From Elymus sibiricus (Eukaryota; Streptophyta; Magnoliopsida; Poales; Poaceae), in assembly GCA_039707655.1 (NCBI GenBank), contig CM077665.1:85375954-85439953 (forward strand): a DNA stretch of 64,000 nucleotides, given 5' to 3'. Shown here piece by piece: positions 30,812 through 42,056 of this stretch. The translations under genes were made by a program, and so were the position numbers. Numbering within the stretch: the first letter of the stretch is position 1; every line of letters begins with the position of its first letter. Below the pieces are notes generated by a model. The model saw only the letters and a program-made list of their open reading frames with translations. It did no database searches and was not told where the DNA came from.

Positions 30812-33608
30812 ATGAAGAATCTAAAGGATACAAGAACCAAGATTTTTCCCTCTAAGACGAGGGGAGGTAAGGAATTGCCATCTAGCTCTGTACTTGATTC
30901 ACCTTCAGTTATGAGTAAACTTGCAACACCACCACATGCTATTAATCCTGATATGTCGCAAGTTATTGATGATGCTACTTCTGCTATGAATGATGCTTAT
31001 GATGATGCTAGTACCATGCTTGATAATGTGCCACTAGATGAATTTCTTGATGAACAAACTGCTAGAGCTAAAGAGAATGAAATTACTGAAACTGATGAAA
31101 TTACTGAAATTGATGAAGTCCTTGAAACTGAGAACTATGAAACACCTATTAGACCTAGCTCTCCTAGATTTGAATTGCCTAAGATACCTGAGGGTGATGT
31201 TATGGATGGAGAAGTAGCTAGAGAAATCCTTGCTTGTAAGGATAGAGAAGATCTTAAGAAATTATTACGCAAGTATAAAGAAAAGACTTTGAATGCTAGA
31301 ATGAAATGTGATCATAAGTTTGCTACTTCACCTATCTTTGTTACCGATAAGGATTATGAATTCTATGTCGACCCAGAGTTAATAACTTTGGTTGAAACTG
31401 ATCCTTTTCATGGCTATGAAACTGAAACTGTAGTGGCACATCTTACTAAGTTGAATGATATAGCCACCCTTTTGCTCATGATGAGCAGATTCGCTACTAC
31501 TATATTCTCAAATTATTTACGTTCTCATTAAAGGGTGATGCTAAAATATGGTACAATACTTTTGCTCCTGGTTGTGTGCGTTGTCCCAAGGTTATGATTT
31601 ACTACTTCTCTGAAAAATATTTTCCTGCTCATAAGAAACAAGCTGCCTTACAGGAAATATTTAACTTTGTGCAAAATGAAGAAGAGAGTCTGCCACAAGC
31701 GTGGGGGAGGCTTCTCCAATTGCTTAATGCTTAGCCTGATCACCCTCTTAAGAAAAATGAAATACTTGATATCTTCTATAATGGACTAACTGATGCTTCT
31801 AGGGAATTCCTAGATAGTTGTGCTGGTTGTGTTTTCAGGGAACGAACTGTTGAACAAACTGAGGAACTATTGAATAATATATTGAAGAATTATGATGATT
31901 GGACTCTCCCTGAACCACCCCCTAAACCCACTCCGAAGAAGAGGGGTATCTTATTTATCAGTCCTGAAGATATGCATGAGGCAAAGAAATGTATGAAGGA
32001 AAAAAGTATTAAAGATGAGGATGTTAAGAATTTACCACCTATTGAAGAAATATATGGCCTTGACACACCACCACCTCAACAGGTGGTAGAGGTAAATTCT
32101 TTATTAAAGTTTGATGAAAGTGATCTCCCTTACAGTAAACATCCTAGTCAATACTTATATGAGTTTGACAACTACATTAGGAAACAAGGTCACTTCAATG
32201 CAAATGTTCTGAAACAGTTGAAATATAATTCTAATATGATTTCTCGCTTGAGTGACTTGTTATTTAGAATTAGTAATGATGTTAGAGGTGTAGGAAAACA
32301 TGCCTCTATGGTTCAAACCCAGTTAGAACAAGTTGCTAAATCTCAAAAAGAATTGCTTAATGAAATGAATAATAGTATGAATGATCATGCTATTAGAGTA
32401 GTGACTACAGGAGGTAGAATGACGCAAGAACCTCTTTATCCTGAAGGTCATCCTAAAAGAAGTGAACATGGCTCTTAGAGAATTAACACCGATGCACCTA
32501 GTCCTTCCAAAAATAAAAAGGAAAATAAAAAGAAAAATGATTGGACTTTGCATATCTCTAGTGAACCTGAGAAAGACAAACCTCCTGAAGAGAATGATGT
32601 CTCTATTTCTGATGCTGAAACTCAATTTGGTAATGAACATTCACCTAGTGATAATGAAAATGAAAATGATGATGTTCATGAAGATACCCAACCGAACAAT
32701 GATAAATAACCAGACAATGATGTTGAAATTGAACCTGTTGTTGATCTTGATAACCCACAACCTAAAAATAAACGATATGATAAGAGAGACTTTGTGGCTA
32801 GAAAACATGGTAAAGAAAGAGAGCCATGGGTTCAGAAACCCATGCATTTTCCACCTAAACCATCTAAGAAAAAGGATGATAAAGAATTTGAACGCTTTGC
32901 TGAAATGATTAGGCTAGTCTTTTTGCGTACCCGCTTAACTGATATCTTAAAGATGGCCCCTTATACAAAATACAGAAAGACATCATCACTAATAAAAGAA
33001 AGATACCTGAAGCTGAAATCTCCACCATGCTTGCTAATTATTCTTTTAAGTATGGAGTACCTAAAAAACTTGGAGATTCTGGAATACCAACTATACCTTG
33101 CTCCATTAAAAGAAATTATGTCAAAACTGCTTTGTGTGATTTGGGAGCTGGTGTTAGTGTTATGCCTTTCTCTTTATATAAAAGACTTGATTTGATTAAA
33201 CTCACACCTACTGAAATATCTTTGCAAATGGCTGGCAAATCAACTGCCATACCTATCGGTATTTTTGAGGATGTTCCCGTTGTTGTTGCAAATGTAACTA
33301 TCTTAACAGACTTTGTTATTCTTGAGATGCCCGAGGACGACAACATGTCGATTATCCTTGGTAGACCCTTTTTGAATACTGCAGGGGCTGTTATTGATTG
33401 CAATAAAAGCAAAGTCACTTTTCATATCAATGGTAATGAACATACGGTGCACTTTCCGAAGAAACAATTCCAAGTGAATGGTATAAATGTTATTGACGAA
33501 TCTCCGACACTCACTATTGGAAGTTTTCAACTACCTCTACCTACTGCCAAAAAGAAATATGACATACTTATTGTTGGGGATATGCATATCCCCGTTGAGG
33601 TAACTTAG
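30812..33608 (+). pseudogene. Gypsy gag-protease, copy 1, broken
   Basis: ATG 30812 (MKNLKDTRTKIFPSK). The retrotransposon gag domain lies at about 31480-31880, and an acidic hinge follows. A retropepsin-like domain sits at about 33030-33450 with the active-site string CDLGAGVSVMP and the ILGRPFL motif. The end is TAG 33606-33608. Against copy 2 (35496 on), breaks are a one-base deletion near 31475, TTG to TAG near 31731, CAG to TAG at 32476-32478 and a TAA near 32707; more frameshifts lie at about 32780-33030. Gag forms the particle and the protease cleaves it. No RT follows. Confidence 0.85.
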
Positions 33609-34002
33609 TGTTTTACGAAAGTTCTTCGGTTTCATGCTAATAAAAAATGGTTGTTAATAAGACTTGATCAACCTTATTAATGGACCGTTTTTGAGAGGTA
33701 TGAAGTTGATGAATCTAGTAGGCACAACCTTCTGCTCCCACCTTTTGTTTTCTATTCTTCTTAGTCATATAAAATAAATGCCATGTTTATCCTGTTTTCT
33801 GATCTCTCCGTGCAATAAAAAATGACCCAAAAATAAAAGTTCTCAGCATGTTCTAAAAATTTAACATGATTTTTTTTCTGAATATTTCTGAATTTCTGGT
33901 GCAAATAACATCAGAGGGGGGTGCAACTGGTGTCCACAAGACACCAGGGCGCACCAGCAACCCCAAGCGCGCCCTGGTGGGTTGTGGTCCCCACGTGGGT
34001 CC
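33609..34002 (+). other. Noncoding 3' part of unit 1, with an LTR-like segment
   Basis: 33830-34002 resembles part of the LTR itself: an AAATAAAAGTTCTC word, then a CACCAGGGCGCACCAG ... GCGCGCCCTGGTGGGTTGTGG stretch comparable to about 34140-34310. It may be a decayed LTR fragment or a natural 3' repeat of the family. No gene. Confidence 0.5.
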
Positions 34003-35417
34003 TGATACGTCTCCGTCGTATCTACTTTTCCTAACTCTTTTGCTATTGTGTTGGACTCTAATCTGCATGATTTGAATGAAACTAACCTGAACTGACGCTG
34101 TTTTCAGCAGAACTACCATGGTGTTGTTTTTGTGCAGAAATAAAAGTTCTCGGAACTGGACAAAACTTTTTAAAGAATTATTTTACAATAAATAAAAAAT
34201 ACTGGAGCCAAGAACCACCGGAGGGGGTGCCCTGGCTGGGCACAATACACCAGGGCACGTCACCCCCTCCAGGCGCGCCCTGGTTGGTTGTGCCCACTTC
34301 GTGGCCCCACTGACCCTAATTCCAGCACTATAAATTCCTATTTTCAGAGAAAAAAATAGGAGAGAAAGTTTGATCACGTTTTACGATACAGAGCCACCGC
34401 CACCTCCTATTCTTCATCGGGAAGCCAGATCTGGAGCCCGTTTGGGGCTCCGGAGAGGGGAATCTTCGGTCTTCGTCATCATCAACCCTTCTCCATCGCC
34501 AATTTCATGATGCTCCCCACCTGGAGTGAGTAATTCCTTCGTAGGCTTGCTTGTCGGTGAGGATTTGGATGAGAATCGAGTTAGTTTTGTTAGGGCTTGG
34601 TCCCTAGTATCCACTATGTTCTGATATTGATGTTGCTATGACTTTGCCATGCTTAATGCTTGTCATTAGGGACCGAGTGCCATGATTTTAGATCTGAACC
34701 GTTTATGTTATCACCATTATATCTATGTTCTTGATCCGATCTTGCTAGTCATATGCACCTGCTATGTGTTATGATCCGTAAACGCCGAAGTGATAATAGT
34801 CGGGATACTTTCCGGTGATGACCGTAGTTTGAGGAGTTCATGTATTCACTATGTGTTAAAGCTTTGTCCCGGTTCTCTATTAAAAGGAGGCCTTAATATC
34901 CCTTAGTTTCCTTATGGACCCCGCTACCACGGGAGGGTAGGACAAAAGATGTCATGCAAGTTCTTTTCCATAAGCACGTATGACTATTTACGGAATACAT
35001 GCCTACATTATATTTATGAACTGGAGCTAGTTCTGTGTCGCCCTAGGTTATGACTGTTATATGATGAATATCATCCAACGAGTTCAACGATCCAGTGCCT
35101 ACAAGTTTTCCACATATTGTTCTTGCTAAGTTACTATTGCTACTGCTGCTGTTACACTTGCTACAAAACCATTGCTATCACTGTTACCGTTACCGTTACT
35201 GTTACTGTTACTGTTACTACGGCCATCAAAACTATCATACTACTGTGGTACTGATCACTCTGCTGCAGATATTCAATCTCTAGGAGTGGTTGAATTGACA
35301 ACTCAACTGCTCATATTTGTAAATATTCTTTGGTTCCCCTTGTGTCAAATCTATAAATTTGGGTTGAATACTCTACCCTTGAAAACTGTTGCGATCCCCT
35401 ATACTTGTGGGTTATCA
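34003..35417 (+). repeat. LTR 2 of the Athila-like element
   Basis: 1415 bp, TGATACGTCTCCG ... GTGGGTTATCA, with TATAAAT at 34330-34336. It is highly similar to LTR 1 throughout. Confidence 0.88.
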
Positions 35418-35428
35418 AGACCCTTTTC

Positions 35429-35446
35429 TGGCGCAGTTGCCGGGGA
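35429..35446 (+). other. Primer-binding site, tRNA-Asp type
   Basis: TGGCGCAGTTGCCGGGGA, one mismatch to the complement of tRNA-Asp. Confidence 0.85.
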
Positions 35447-35495
35447 GCATAGCTATATTTGTTGAGTCACTTGGGATTTATATCAATTGATCACT

Positions 35496-37509
35496 ATGAA
35501 GAATCTGAAGGATACAAGAACCAAGATTTTTCCCTCTAAGACGAGGGGAGGTAAGGAATTGCCATCTAGCTCCGTACTTGATTCACCTTCGGTTATGAGT
35601 AAGCTTGCAACACCACAACATGCTATTAATCCTGATATATCGCAAGTTATTGATGATGCTACTTCTGCTATGAATGATGCTTATGATGATGCTAGTACCA
35701 TGCTTGATGATAATGTGCCACTAGGTGAATTTTTGATGAACAAATTGCTAGAGTTAAAGAGAATGAAATTATTGAAACTGACGAGGTTACTGAAACTGAT
35801 GACGTCTTTGAAACTAAGAACTATGAAACACCTATTAGACCTAGCTCTCCTCGATTTGAAATGCCTAAGATAACTAAAGGTTATGTTATGGGTGAGGAGA
35901 TAGCTAGAGAAATCCTTTCTTGTAAGGATATAGATGACCTTAAGAAATTATTATGCAAGTATAAGGAAAAGACTTTGAAGGCTAGAATGAAGTGTGATCC
36001 TAAGTTTGCTACTTCACCTATCTTTGTTACCGATAAGGATTATGAATTCTCTGTCGACCCAGAGTTAATTACTTTGGTTGAATCTGATCCTTTCCATGGC
36101 TATGAAACTGAAACTGTAGTGGCACATCTTACTAAGTTGAATGATATAGCCACCCTTTCTGCTTATGATGAGAAGATTCGCTATTATTATATTCTTAAAT
36201 TATTTCCTTTCTCATTAAAGGGTGATGCTAAGATATGGTACAATACTCTTGCTCCTGGTTGTGTGCGTAGTCCCCAGGATATGATTTACTACTTCTCTGA
36301 AAAATATTTTCCTGCTCATAAGAAACAAGCTGCCTTACAGGTAATATTTAACTTTGTGCACATTGAAGAAGAGAGTCTCCCACAAGCTTGGGAGAGGCTT
36401 CTCCAATTACTTAATGCTTTGCCTGATCACCCTCTTAAGAAAAATGAAATACTTGATATCTTCTATAATGGACTAACTGATGCTTCTAGGGACTTCCTAG
36501 ATAGCTGTGTTGGTTGTGTTTTCAGGGAACAAACTGTTGAACAAACTGAAGAACTATTGAATAATATATTGAAGAATTATGATGATTGGACTCTCCCTGA
36601 ACCACCACTTAAACCCACTCCAAAGAAGAGGGGTATCCTATTTCTCAGTCCCGAAGATATGCAAGAGGCAAAGAAATGTATGAAGGAAAAAGGAATTAAA
36701 GCTGAGGATGTTAAGAATTTACCACATATTGAAGAAATACACGGCCTTGACACACCACCACCTCCATAGGCGGTAGAGGTAAATTCTTTATTAAAGTTTG
36801 ATGAAAGTGATATCCCTTATAATAAACACCCTAGTCAATGCTTATATGAGTTTGATAACTACATTATGAAAAAAAATCACTTCAATGCAAATGTTCTGAA
36901 ACAATTGAAATATAATTCTGATATGATTGCTCGCTTGAGTGACTTGTTATTTAGAATTAGTAATGATGCTAGAGGTGTAGGAAAACATGCATCTATGGTT
37001 CAAGCCCAGTTAGAACAAGTTGCTAAATCTCAAAGAGAATTGCTTAATGAAATGAATAATAATATGAATGATCATACTATTAGAGTAGTGACTAGAGGAG
37101 GCAAAATGACCGAAGAACCTCTTTAACCTGAAGGTCATCCTAAAATAATTGAACAAGACTCTCAGAGAATTACTACTGATGCACCTAGTCCTTTTAAAAA
37201 GAAAAAGTAAAAGAAAAATGATAGGACTTTGCAAACCTCTAGTGAACTTGAGATAGAAAAACCTCCTAAAGATAATGATGTCTCTATTTTCGATGCTGAA
37301 ACTCAATCTGGGAATGAAAATTCACCTAGTGATAATGAAAATGATAATGATGATGTTCATGAAGATACTCAACCGAACAAGGATAAAGAACCAGATAATG
37401 ATGTTGAAATAGAGCCTGCTGTTGGTCTTGATAACCCACAACCTAAAAATAAAAGATATGATAAGAGAGACTTTGTGGCTAGAAAACATGGTAAAGAAAG
37501 AGAGCCACG
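35496..37509 (+). pseudogene. Gypsy gag, copy 2, broken and truncated
   Basis: ATG 35496 (MKNLKDTRTKIF). A one-base deletion near 35730 shifts the frame; the correct frame is clear from about 35861. The Retrotrans_gag domain is at about 36190-36580 (LKGDAKIWYNTL, YFPAHKKQAAL). CAG to TAG at 36767-36769 and TAT to TAA at about 37124 add stops. The acidic hinge reaches 37509, where a Tat-like LTR interrupts; copy 1 shows that the protease part is missing. Confidence 0.85.
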
Positions 37510-37991
37510 TTTCGGTGTCAAAACCGACGGATCTCGGGTAGGGGGTCCCGAGCTGTGAGATTAGGATCGATGGGTAACAGGGGACGAAGGAGACGATGTT
37601 TACCCAGGTTCGGGCCCTCCTATGAAGGTAAAACCCTACGTCATGCTTGGTTGTATTGATGTGTATGAAGATTATAGAGTCGATCTACCACAAGATCAAC
37701 TATCCAAAACCCTACATGAGCTTGTCTGCCCACTACGATCTAAACCTCCCGGTTTATATAGACACCGGGGGTACCTAGGGTTTACACATGATAAGTCTCC
37801 AACCGGAAGTAAAGACGCTGATCCCCTCATCTTGACTTGGAGTGCACGCCGCGTCTTCAGAGGTTTCCTTCTAGAATACGGGGTCGTCGCATAGCCCGGT
37901 CCTTCCTGTGATAATCAGAGAGCGGCCCACCAAGCCGGCCTATGAGAGATAGGCCGGCGGCCCGAGGACCCCTTAGTCCAGGACTCCCTCA
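37510..37991 (-). repeat. Tat-like LTR A
   Basis: 482 bp. On the minus strand it begins TGAGGGAGTCCTGG and ends near GTTTTGACACCGAAA (ACCGACA in LTR B). TATATAAA on the minus strand at 37753-37760 is the likely core promoter. Roughly 90% identical to LTR B by eye in the first 200 bp. Confidence 0.85.
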
Positions 37992-38010
37992 GTAGCCCCC
38001 GAACTAGCCC
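37992..38010 (-). other. Polypurine tract next to LTR A
   Basis: On the minus strand, GGGGCTAGTTCGGGGGCTAC directly precedes the LTR. The same tract borders LTR B (40503-40521) and, changed, the LTR at 46838-47257. Confidence 0.8.
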
Positions 38011-38440
38011 CCAACGCCTGGGGTCATAACACTAGCAGCTTCGCGTGATCAGAGTCTCCGGCTTGCGGGGTGAGTTCCTTTCCCCCTTTATGATCGGCTG
38101 GCTCTAGTCTGGCCGCCAATGACATGTAGTTATCCGGACGTCATAAGTCGCTTAACCTCGAAGGCCGAAGCGTCAAAGTATGAACAGTATTTCCTGACAA
38201 CCTTTCTGACGAAGGGTCGTGGCCTATCACGACCGCTGAGCAGGCTACAAAAACTCGATTCGCGGTTCGAGGCCGTTTCTCTATTGGCACGTCTTATCGA
38301 CGTGTAGATCGTGTCCCGTTTCTTACGGGATATGATTGATGCCCTGGGTTATCCCACGCGCGCATAACGTCATGATTGTTTCGGGAAGTGGCGAGGCCTG
38401 CGGCGCAGTAAAAGGGAGGCTCTTAGTATTACGGCACCCC

Positions 38441-38447
38441 ATAAAAG
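38441..38447 (+). promoter_or_regulatory. TATA box for the antisense ORF
   Basis: CCCCATAAAAGGGAGA lies on the plus strand about 140 bp before the ATG at 38583, between polypurine tract and ORF. It would drive transcription opposite to the LTR. Confidence 0.55.
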
Positions 38448-38582
38448 GGAGAAAACCCCCAAGGCCTATTCACGCTCCAAACCCGCACCCTTTGCCTCCT
38501 CAACATTCCCAAGTTCCCAGAGCCCAGATCCAGTTCTTCCTCAATCTTCCCTCCGAGTTCGGCCATTGCCGGTTCAGGCTCC

Positions 38583-40031
38583 ATGGGCAAGTGGGAGGTC
38601 TCCTCCGTCACCGACAACGACATCCGGGAGCTAAACCGTGCCGGCTACCTCTCTGCCAACATCGCCCACCGCGCTCCAGAGGCGAATCAGGTGGTTCCCA
38701 CACCGAAGCCGGGCGAGAGGGTGGTGTTCATCCCCCATTTCATCCGAGGACTGGGCTTTCCGCTCCACCCCTTTGTCAGGGGCCTCATGTTCTTTTACGG
38801 GTTAGATTTCCATGACCTTCCCCCGAACTCCTTCATGCACATCTCGGCGTTCATCATCGTCTGCGAAGCCTTCCTGCGTGTTCATCCGCACTTTGGCATG
38901 TGGCTCAAAGTGTTCAACGCCAAGCCGAAGATAGTTGCGGGCGCGCATGCGGATTGTGGAGGGGTGGTAATCAGCAAGCTCCCTCGTGTCGAGTGGCCGG
39001 ACGACACCTTTATTGACACGGTCAAGATCTGGCAAAAGGAATGGTTCTACATCATCGAACCAAGGAGTGTGGATTGGGTGGCAGCTGCCTAGTTCAGATC
39101 TGGACCCCCTGTGAGGCTAACCTCGTGGCTCAAGAAAGGCCTTGACTGGGGGTCGGCCGTAGAGGTGAAATCACTGCAGAAGCGCATCTCCTCGATGATT
39201 GAGGCCAAGATCGAACTGGTCATCGTGATCCAGGTCATGCTCCGCCACCATCTCCTCCCCTGCCAGCACCGGGCCTCCCCAATGTGGGCTTACCAGCTCG
39301 AGGACCCGGCCACCGTGAGTCAATTCTTCCGCACTACCCATGAGAAATTGTGGAAAGTGCTATTCAAGCCCTAGAAGAGCTGGCCAGCCGAGGAGGAGGA
39401 CACCGGTCTAGACGCCGAAACCCCTCCTACCAAGGTATGACAAAACTTCAATTCTCCGGCTCTATTTTTTGAGAAAGAACTGAACCCCTCCTCCCTCATC
39501 TTCACAGAAATGGCTAAGCAAGGCCGTGCAGATTGACTGTCCGGCGCCGCAGCCCTAAGACCCCCGGTCCGATCTGTTGACAGAGATGCTCGTCGTGGCG
39601 CCGTATTCGGCGCCGGAGAAGAAGGAGAAGAAGAAGAAAGGAGAGAAGAAGGAGGCCCGCGAGGGCCTTCGTCTGAGGGGTCTTCCGGACACTAAGTCCG
39701 AGGAGACCCATGCCTCTTCCACTGACGAGGAAGAGCACGAGGACGAAGGGGACTGCGGCTCCCGCCTCACAAGGAAGAGGGCGGCGTCAGCGGATGCCAC
39801 GGAGGACCTACATCCTCCTGCCCCAAAGAGGACATGCCAGACAAAGGCTGTCCCGGCCGACGATAACTCGAACTCCGATAAGGAGTCTGAGGATTTTGAG
39901 AGGGTTCCCCAAAGGAACCCAAGGGTTAAGCCCCCAGCCTAGAGGTATGGATCCGAAGACCCTCTGGATCACTTATATAGAGTTTTTAATGCTAAATGGG
40001 CGAACGCCTTTCAATTTGCAGCCCACCACGT
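38583..40031 (+). pseudogene. Tat antisense ORF copy 2, broken and truncated
   Basis: ATG 38583 (MGKWEVSSVTDNDIREL). Exon 1 is 38583-39435 (donor GTATGA), exon 2 is 39508-39953 (donor GTATGG, preceded by a Lys/Glu-rich run), and exon 3 starts at 40021 after TTTGCAG and is cut 11 bp later. Exon 1 has the same GLGFPLHPFVRGL and FFYGLDFHDL strings as copy 1, here without the frameshift. In-frame stops lie at 39088-39090, 39372-39374, 39556-39558 and 39940-39942. The protein is not one of the standard retrotransposon enzymes; its role is unknown. Confidence 0.75.
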
Positions 40032-40502
40032 TGTCGGTGTCAAAACCGGTGGATCTCGGGTAGGGGGTCCCGAGCTGTGGATCTAGAATCGATGGGTAAT
40101 AGGGGATGAAGGAGACGATGTTTACCCAGGTTCAGGCCCTCCTATGGAGGTAAAACCCTATGTCCTGCTTGGTTGTATTGATGTGTATGAAGATTACAGA
40201 GTCGATCTACCTCGAGATCAAGTAACTAAACCCTAGATGAGTTCACCTGCGCTCTACGAACTAAACCCTCTGGCTTATATAGATGCCAGGGGTCTCTAGG
40301 GTTACACATAGTCGGTTGCCAATCGAAGGAGTAAACATGCCTATTCTATCATCTTAAGCTTGAAGGGCATGCCATGGCTCCTTAAGTTTCCCCCTGGTCA
40401 CGGGGTATCCGGTCAGTCCGATCCTCCAACGAGTGGCCCACGAGTCCGGCCCATAAGGAATAGGCCGGCAGTCCGAGGACCCCTTAATCCCGGACTCCCT
40501 CA
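40032..40502 (-). repeat. Tat-like LTR B
   Basis: 471 bp; plus-strand form TGTCGGTGTCAAAACC ... GGACTCCCTCA. Minus-strand TATA-like run at 40275-40281. It is followed by the polypurine tract (reads GTAGCCCCCCGAACTAGCC on plus). Confidence 0.87.
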
Positions 40503-40866
40503 GTAGCCCCCCGAACTAGCCTCCAATGCCGAGGTATGTAGTCCGGACGGTCCTGTGCTCCCAAAGTCTTCGGCTTGCGAGGCGAGTTCTTCTCTCTGTT
40601 CGGCAAAAAATAATCCGGTCATTAGTGAGCATTCGATTGTCGAGACGTCGCGAGGCCCACAATATTAACTTCGTCGTCCAGAATTAACGACGCCCCTCGA
40701 TCCCTGTGCGCCAATGGGAGATGGGCGGCCCATCAGCCTTTTATAGGACTACCCTTTCTGCAAGCGAAGGGGAGGAACCGCCCATTTAAGCAGGCTGAAT
40801 CATGGCTTAGACAACCCCTTCCTGTTCCTTACCGCCGAAAAGCCCCAAGCGAAAGAACTTGAAAAT
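40503..40866. other. Leader region of antisense ORF copy 3
   Basis: Noncoding sequence between polypurine tract and ATG 40867. CCTTTTATAGG at about 40737 and CATTTAAGC near 40783 are TATA-like on the plus strand and could serve the antisense ORF. Confidence 0.45.
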
Positions 40867-42056
40867 ATGGCGAGCATCCCTGGTTCCTCCTCGCGCCCTC
40901 ACGGCCCCCTTCCTGGGGATTGGGCAAGTTGTTCAATATCTCTCCTCCGGCTGCTCAACCTTGAGACCCAGGGCTATCTTCCCGCCTCGGATCTGGCGTT
41001 TACCCGCGTCGGATTGACTTCTTCGAACGGCGAGGCCTTCGCAGATAATTTCCCTGTTCCACGCAAGGGAGAGCGGGTATGTTTCGTGTCCTTCCTCTTA
41101 CGAGGCCTAGGATTCCCTATCAATCCCTTCTTGAGGGGACTATTGGAATTTTACGGGATCCAACTCCATCATCTCACCCCTGGATCTATCCTGCACATTT
41201 TGGGCTTTGTTGCCCTCTGCGAGATGTTCTTGGGCTGCGAGGCCCATTTTGATTTATGGAGGAAGTACTTCTGCCTCGTCCCCCGTACTCGAGGCGGGAC
41301 AATTCGGGAAGTGGGCGGAGCCGAAGTATGGCGTATAGCCGGGACGGGGTATCCCATGGGGACTCTGAAGAAAGAGTCCGAAGAATGGACCTCAGAATGG
41401 TTCTATATCGAGGACGTTCCTCTCTTCAATCCAGCTCGGAGGGGTCTACCCGAATACTCTGACGCTCCTTTGAAGAAAAGGTTCAACTGGCGACCGAAGA
41501 GTCCATCCCAAGAGGAAAGTGCCGAAGTAAAGCGCCTAGAGACCCAAGTGAGGCTACTAGCTCACAGTAAGCTTACCATCATCGATGTGATGGCAGCCGT
41601 CATTGCTCGATGCGTTCAACCCCTTCAGCAAAGGATACACCCCATATGGCGTTACAACAGAACAAGTGACACCACCCGTTCCCAACTGCAGGGTCCTGCC
41701 AATCAGGCGGCAATGGCGGCCATACTGGCCGATCTTTTCAAAGGAGAAAAAGAAGATTTCGCTCGACTGTCAGCCAAGGAAGGCTATTCAAGTCATAACC
41801 CCATCGAATGGGTAAGTCTTTAGCTTTGTTTTTTGAGTTCGGATATTTATGTATAATCCTTCTAATTGAAACTTTCAATCTGTCCGAACAGAGCTGGAGG
41901 TGCTGGGTCGAGACAGTCAGCTGTCCGGCGCCTCAACCAGAGAGTTATTCTCACGACGACGATCCAGAGCTATCAATTGAATACGAGGACGGGGTCTTTT
42001 ACCAGGAGAGCCTTGACGGCTCCAAGGTGGCTCTTCTAGCCGATCACCCTGGACCA

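Larger units (their letters stand above)
29329..34002 (+). mobile_element. Athila-like Gypsy element, unit 1 (LTR, gag-pro, no pol)
   Basis: LTR 29329-30733, tRNA-Asp primer site at 30745, gag-protease pseudogene 30812-33608, then noncoding sequence up to the next LTR at 34003. There is no room for RT or integrase, so this is a nonautonomous gag-pro form. The general type matches Triticeae families such as Sabrina or Egug, but I cannot assign the family. The left edge cuts the old Copia element; no right target duplication was found because unit 2 follows directly. Confidence 0.75.
34003..37509 (+). mobile_element. Athila-like Gypsy element, unit 2 (LTR and gag, cut by Tat insertion)
   Basis: LTR 34003-35417, primer site 35429-35446 and gag 35496-37509. 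It is closely related to unit 1 and directly adjacent, giving LTR-internal-LTR-internal. At 37509/37510 the gag is interrupted by a Tat-like LTR; the other half was not found in the window. Confidence 0.8.
37510..40031 (-). mobile_element. Tat-like Gypsy fragment with antisense ORF copy 2
   Basis: Minus orientation: 3' LTR 37510-37991, polypurine tract, then the antisense ORF on the plus strand from 38583. The minus-strand TATA box in the LTR (37753-37760) and the G-rich polypurine tract beside it fix the orientation. It is cut at 40031 by the next Tat LTR. Family resembles Triticeae elements of the Fatima type (tentative). Confidence 0.75.
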
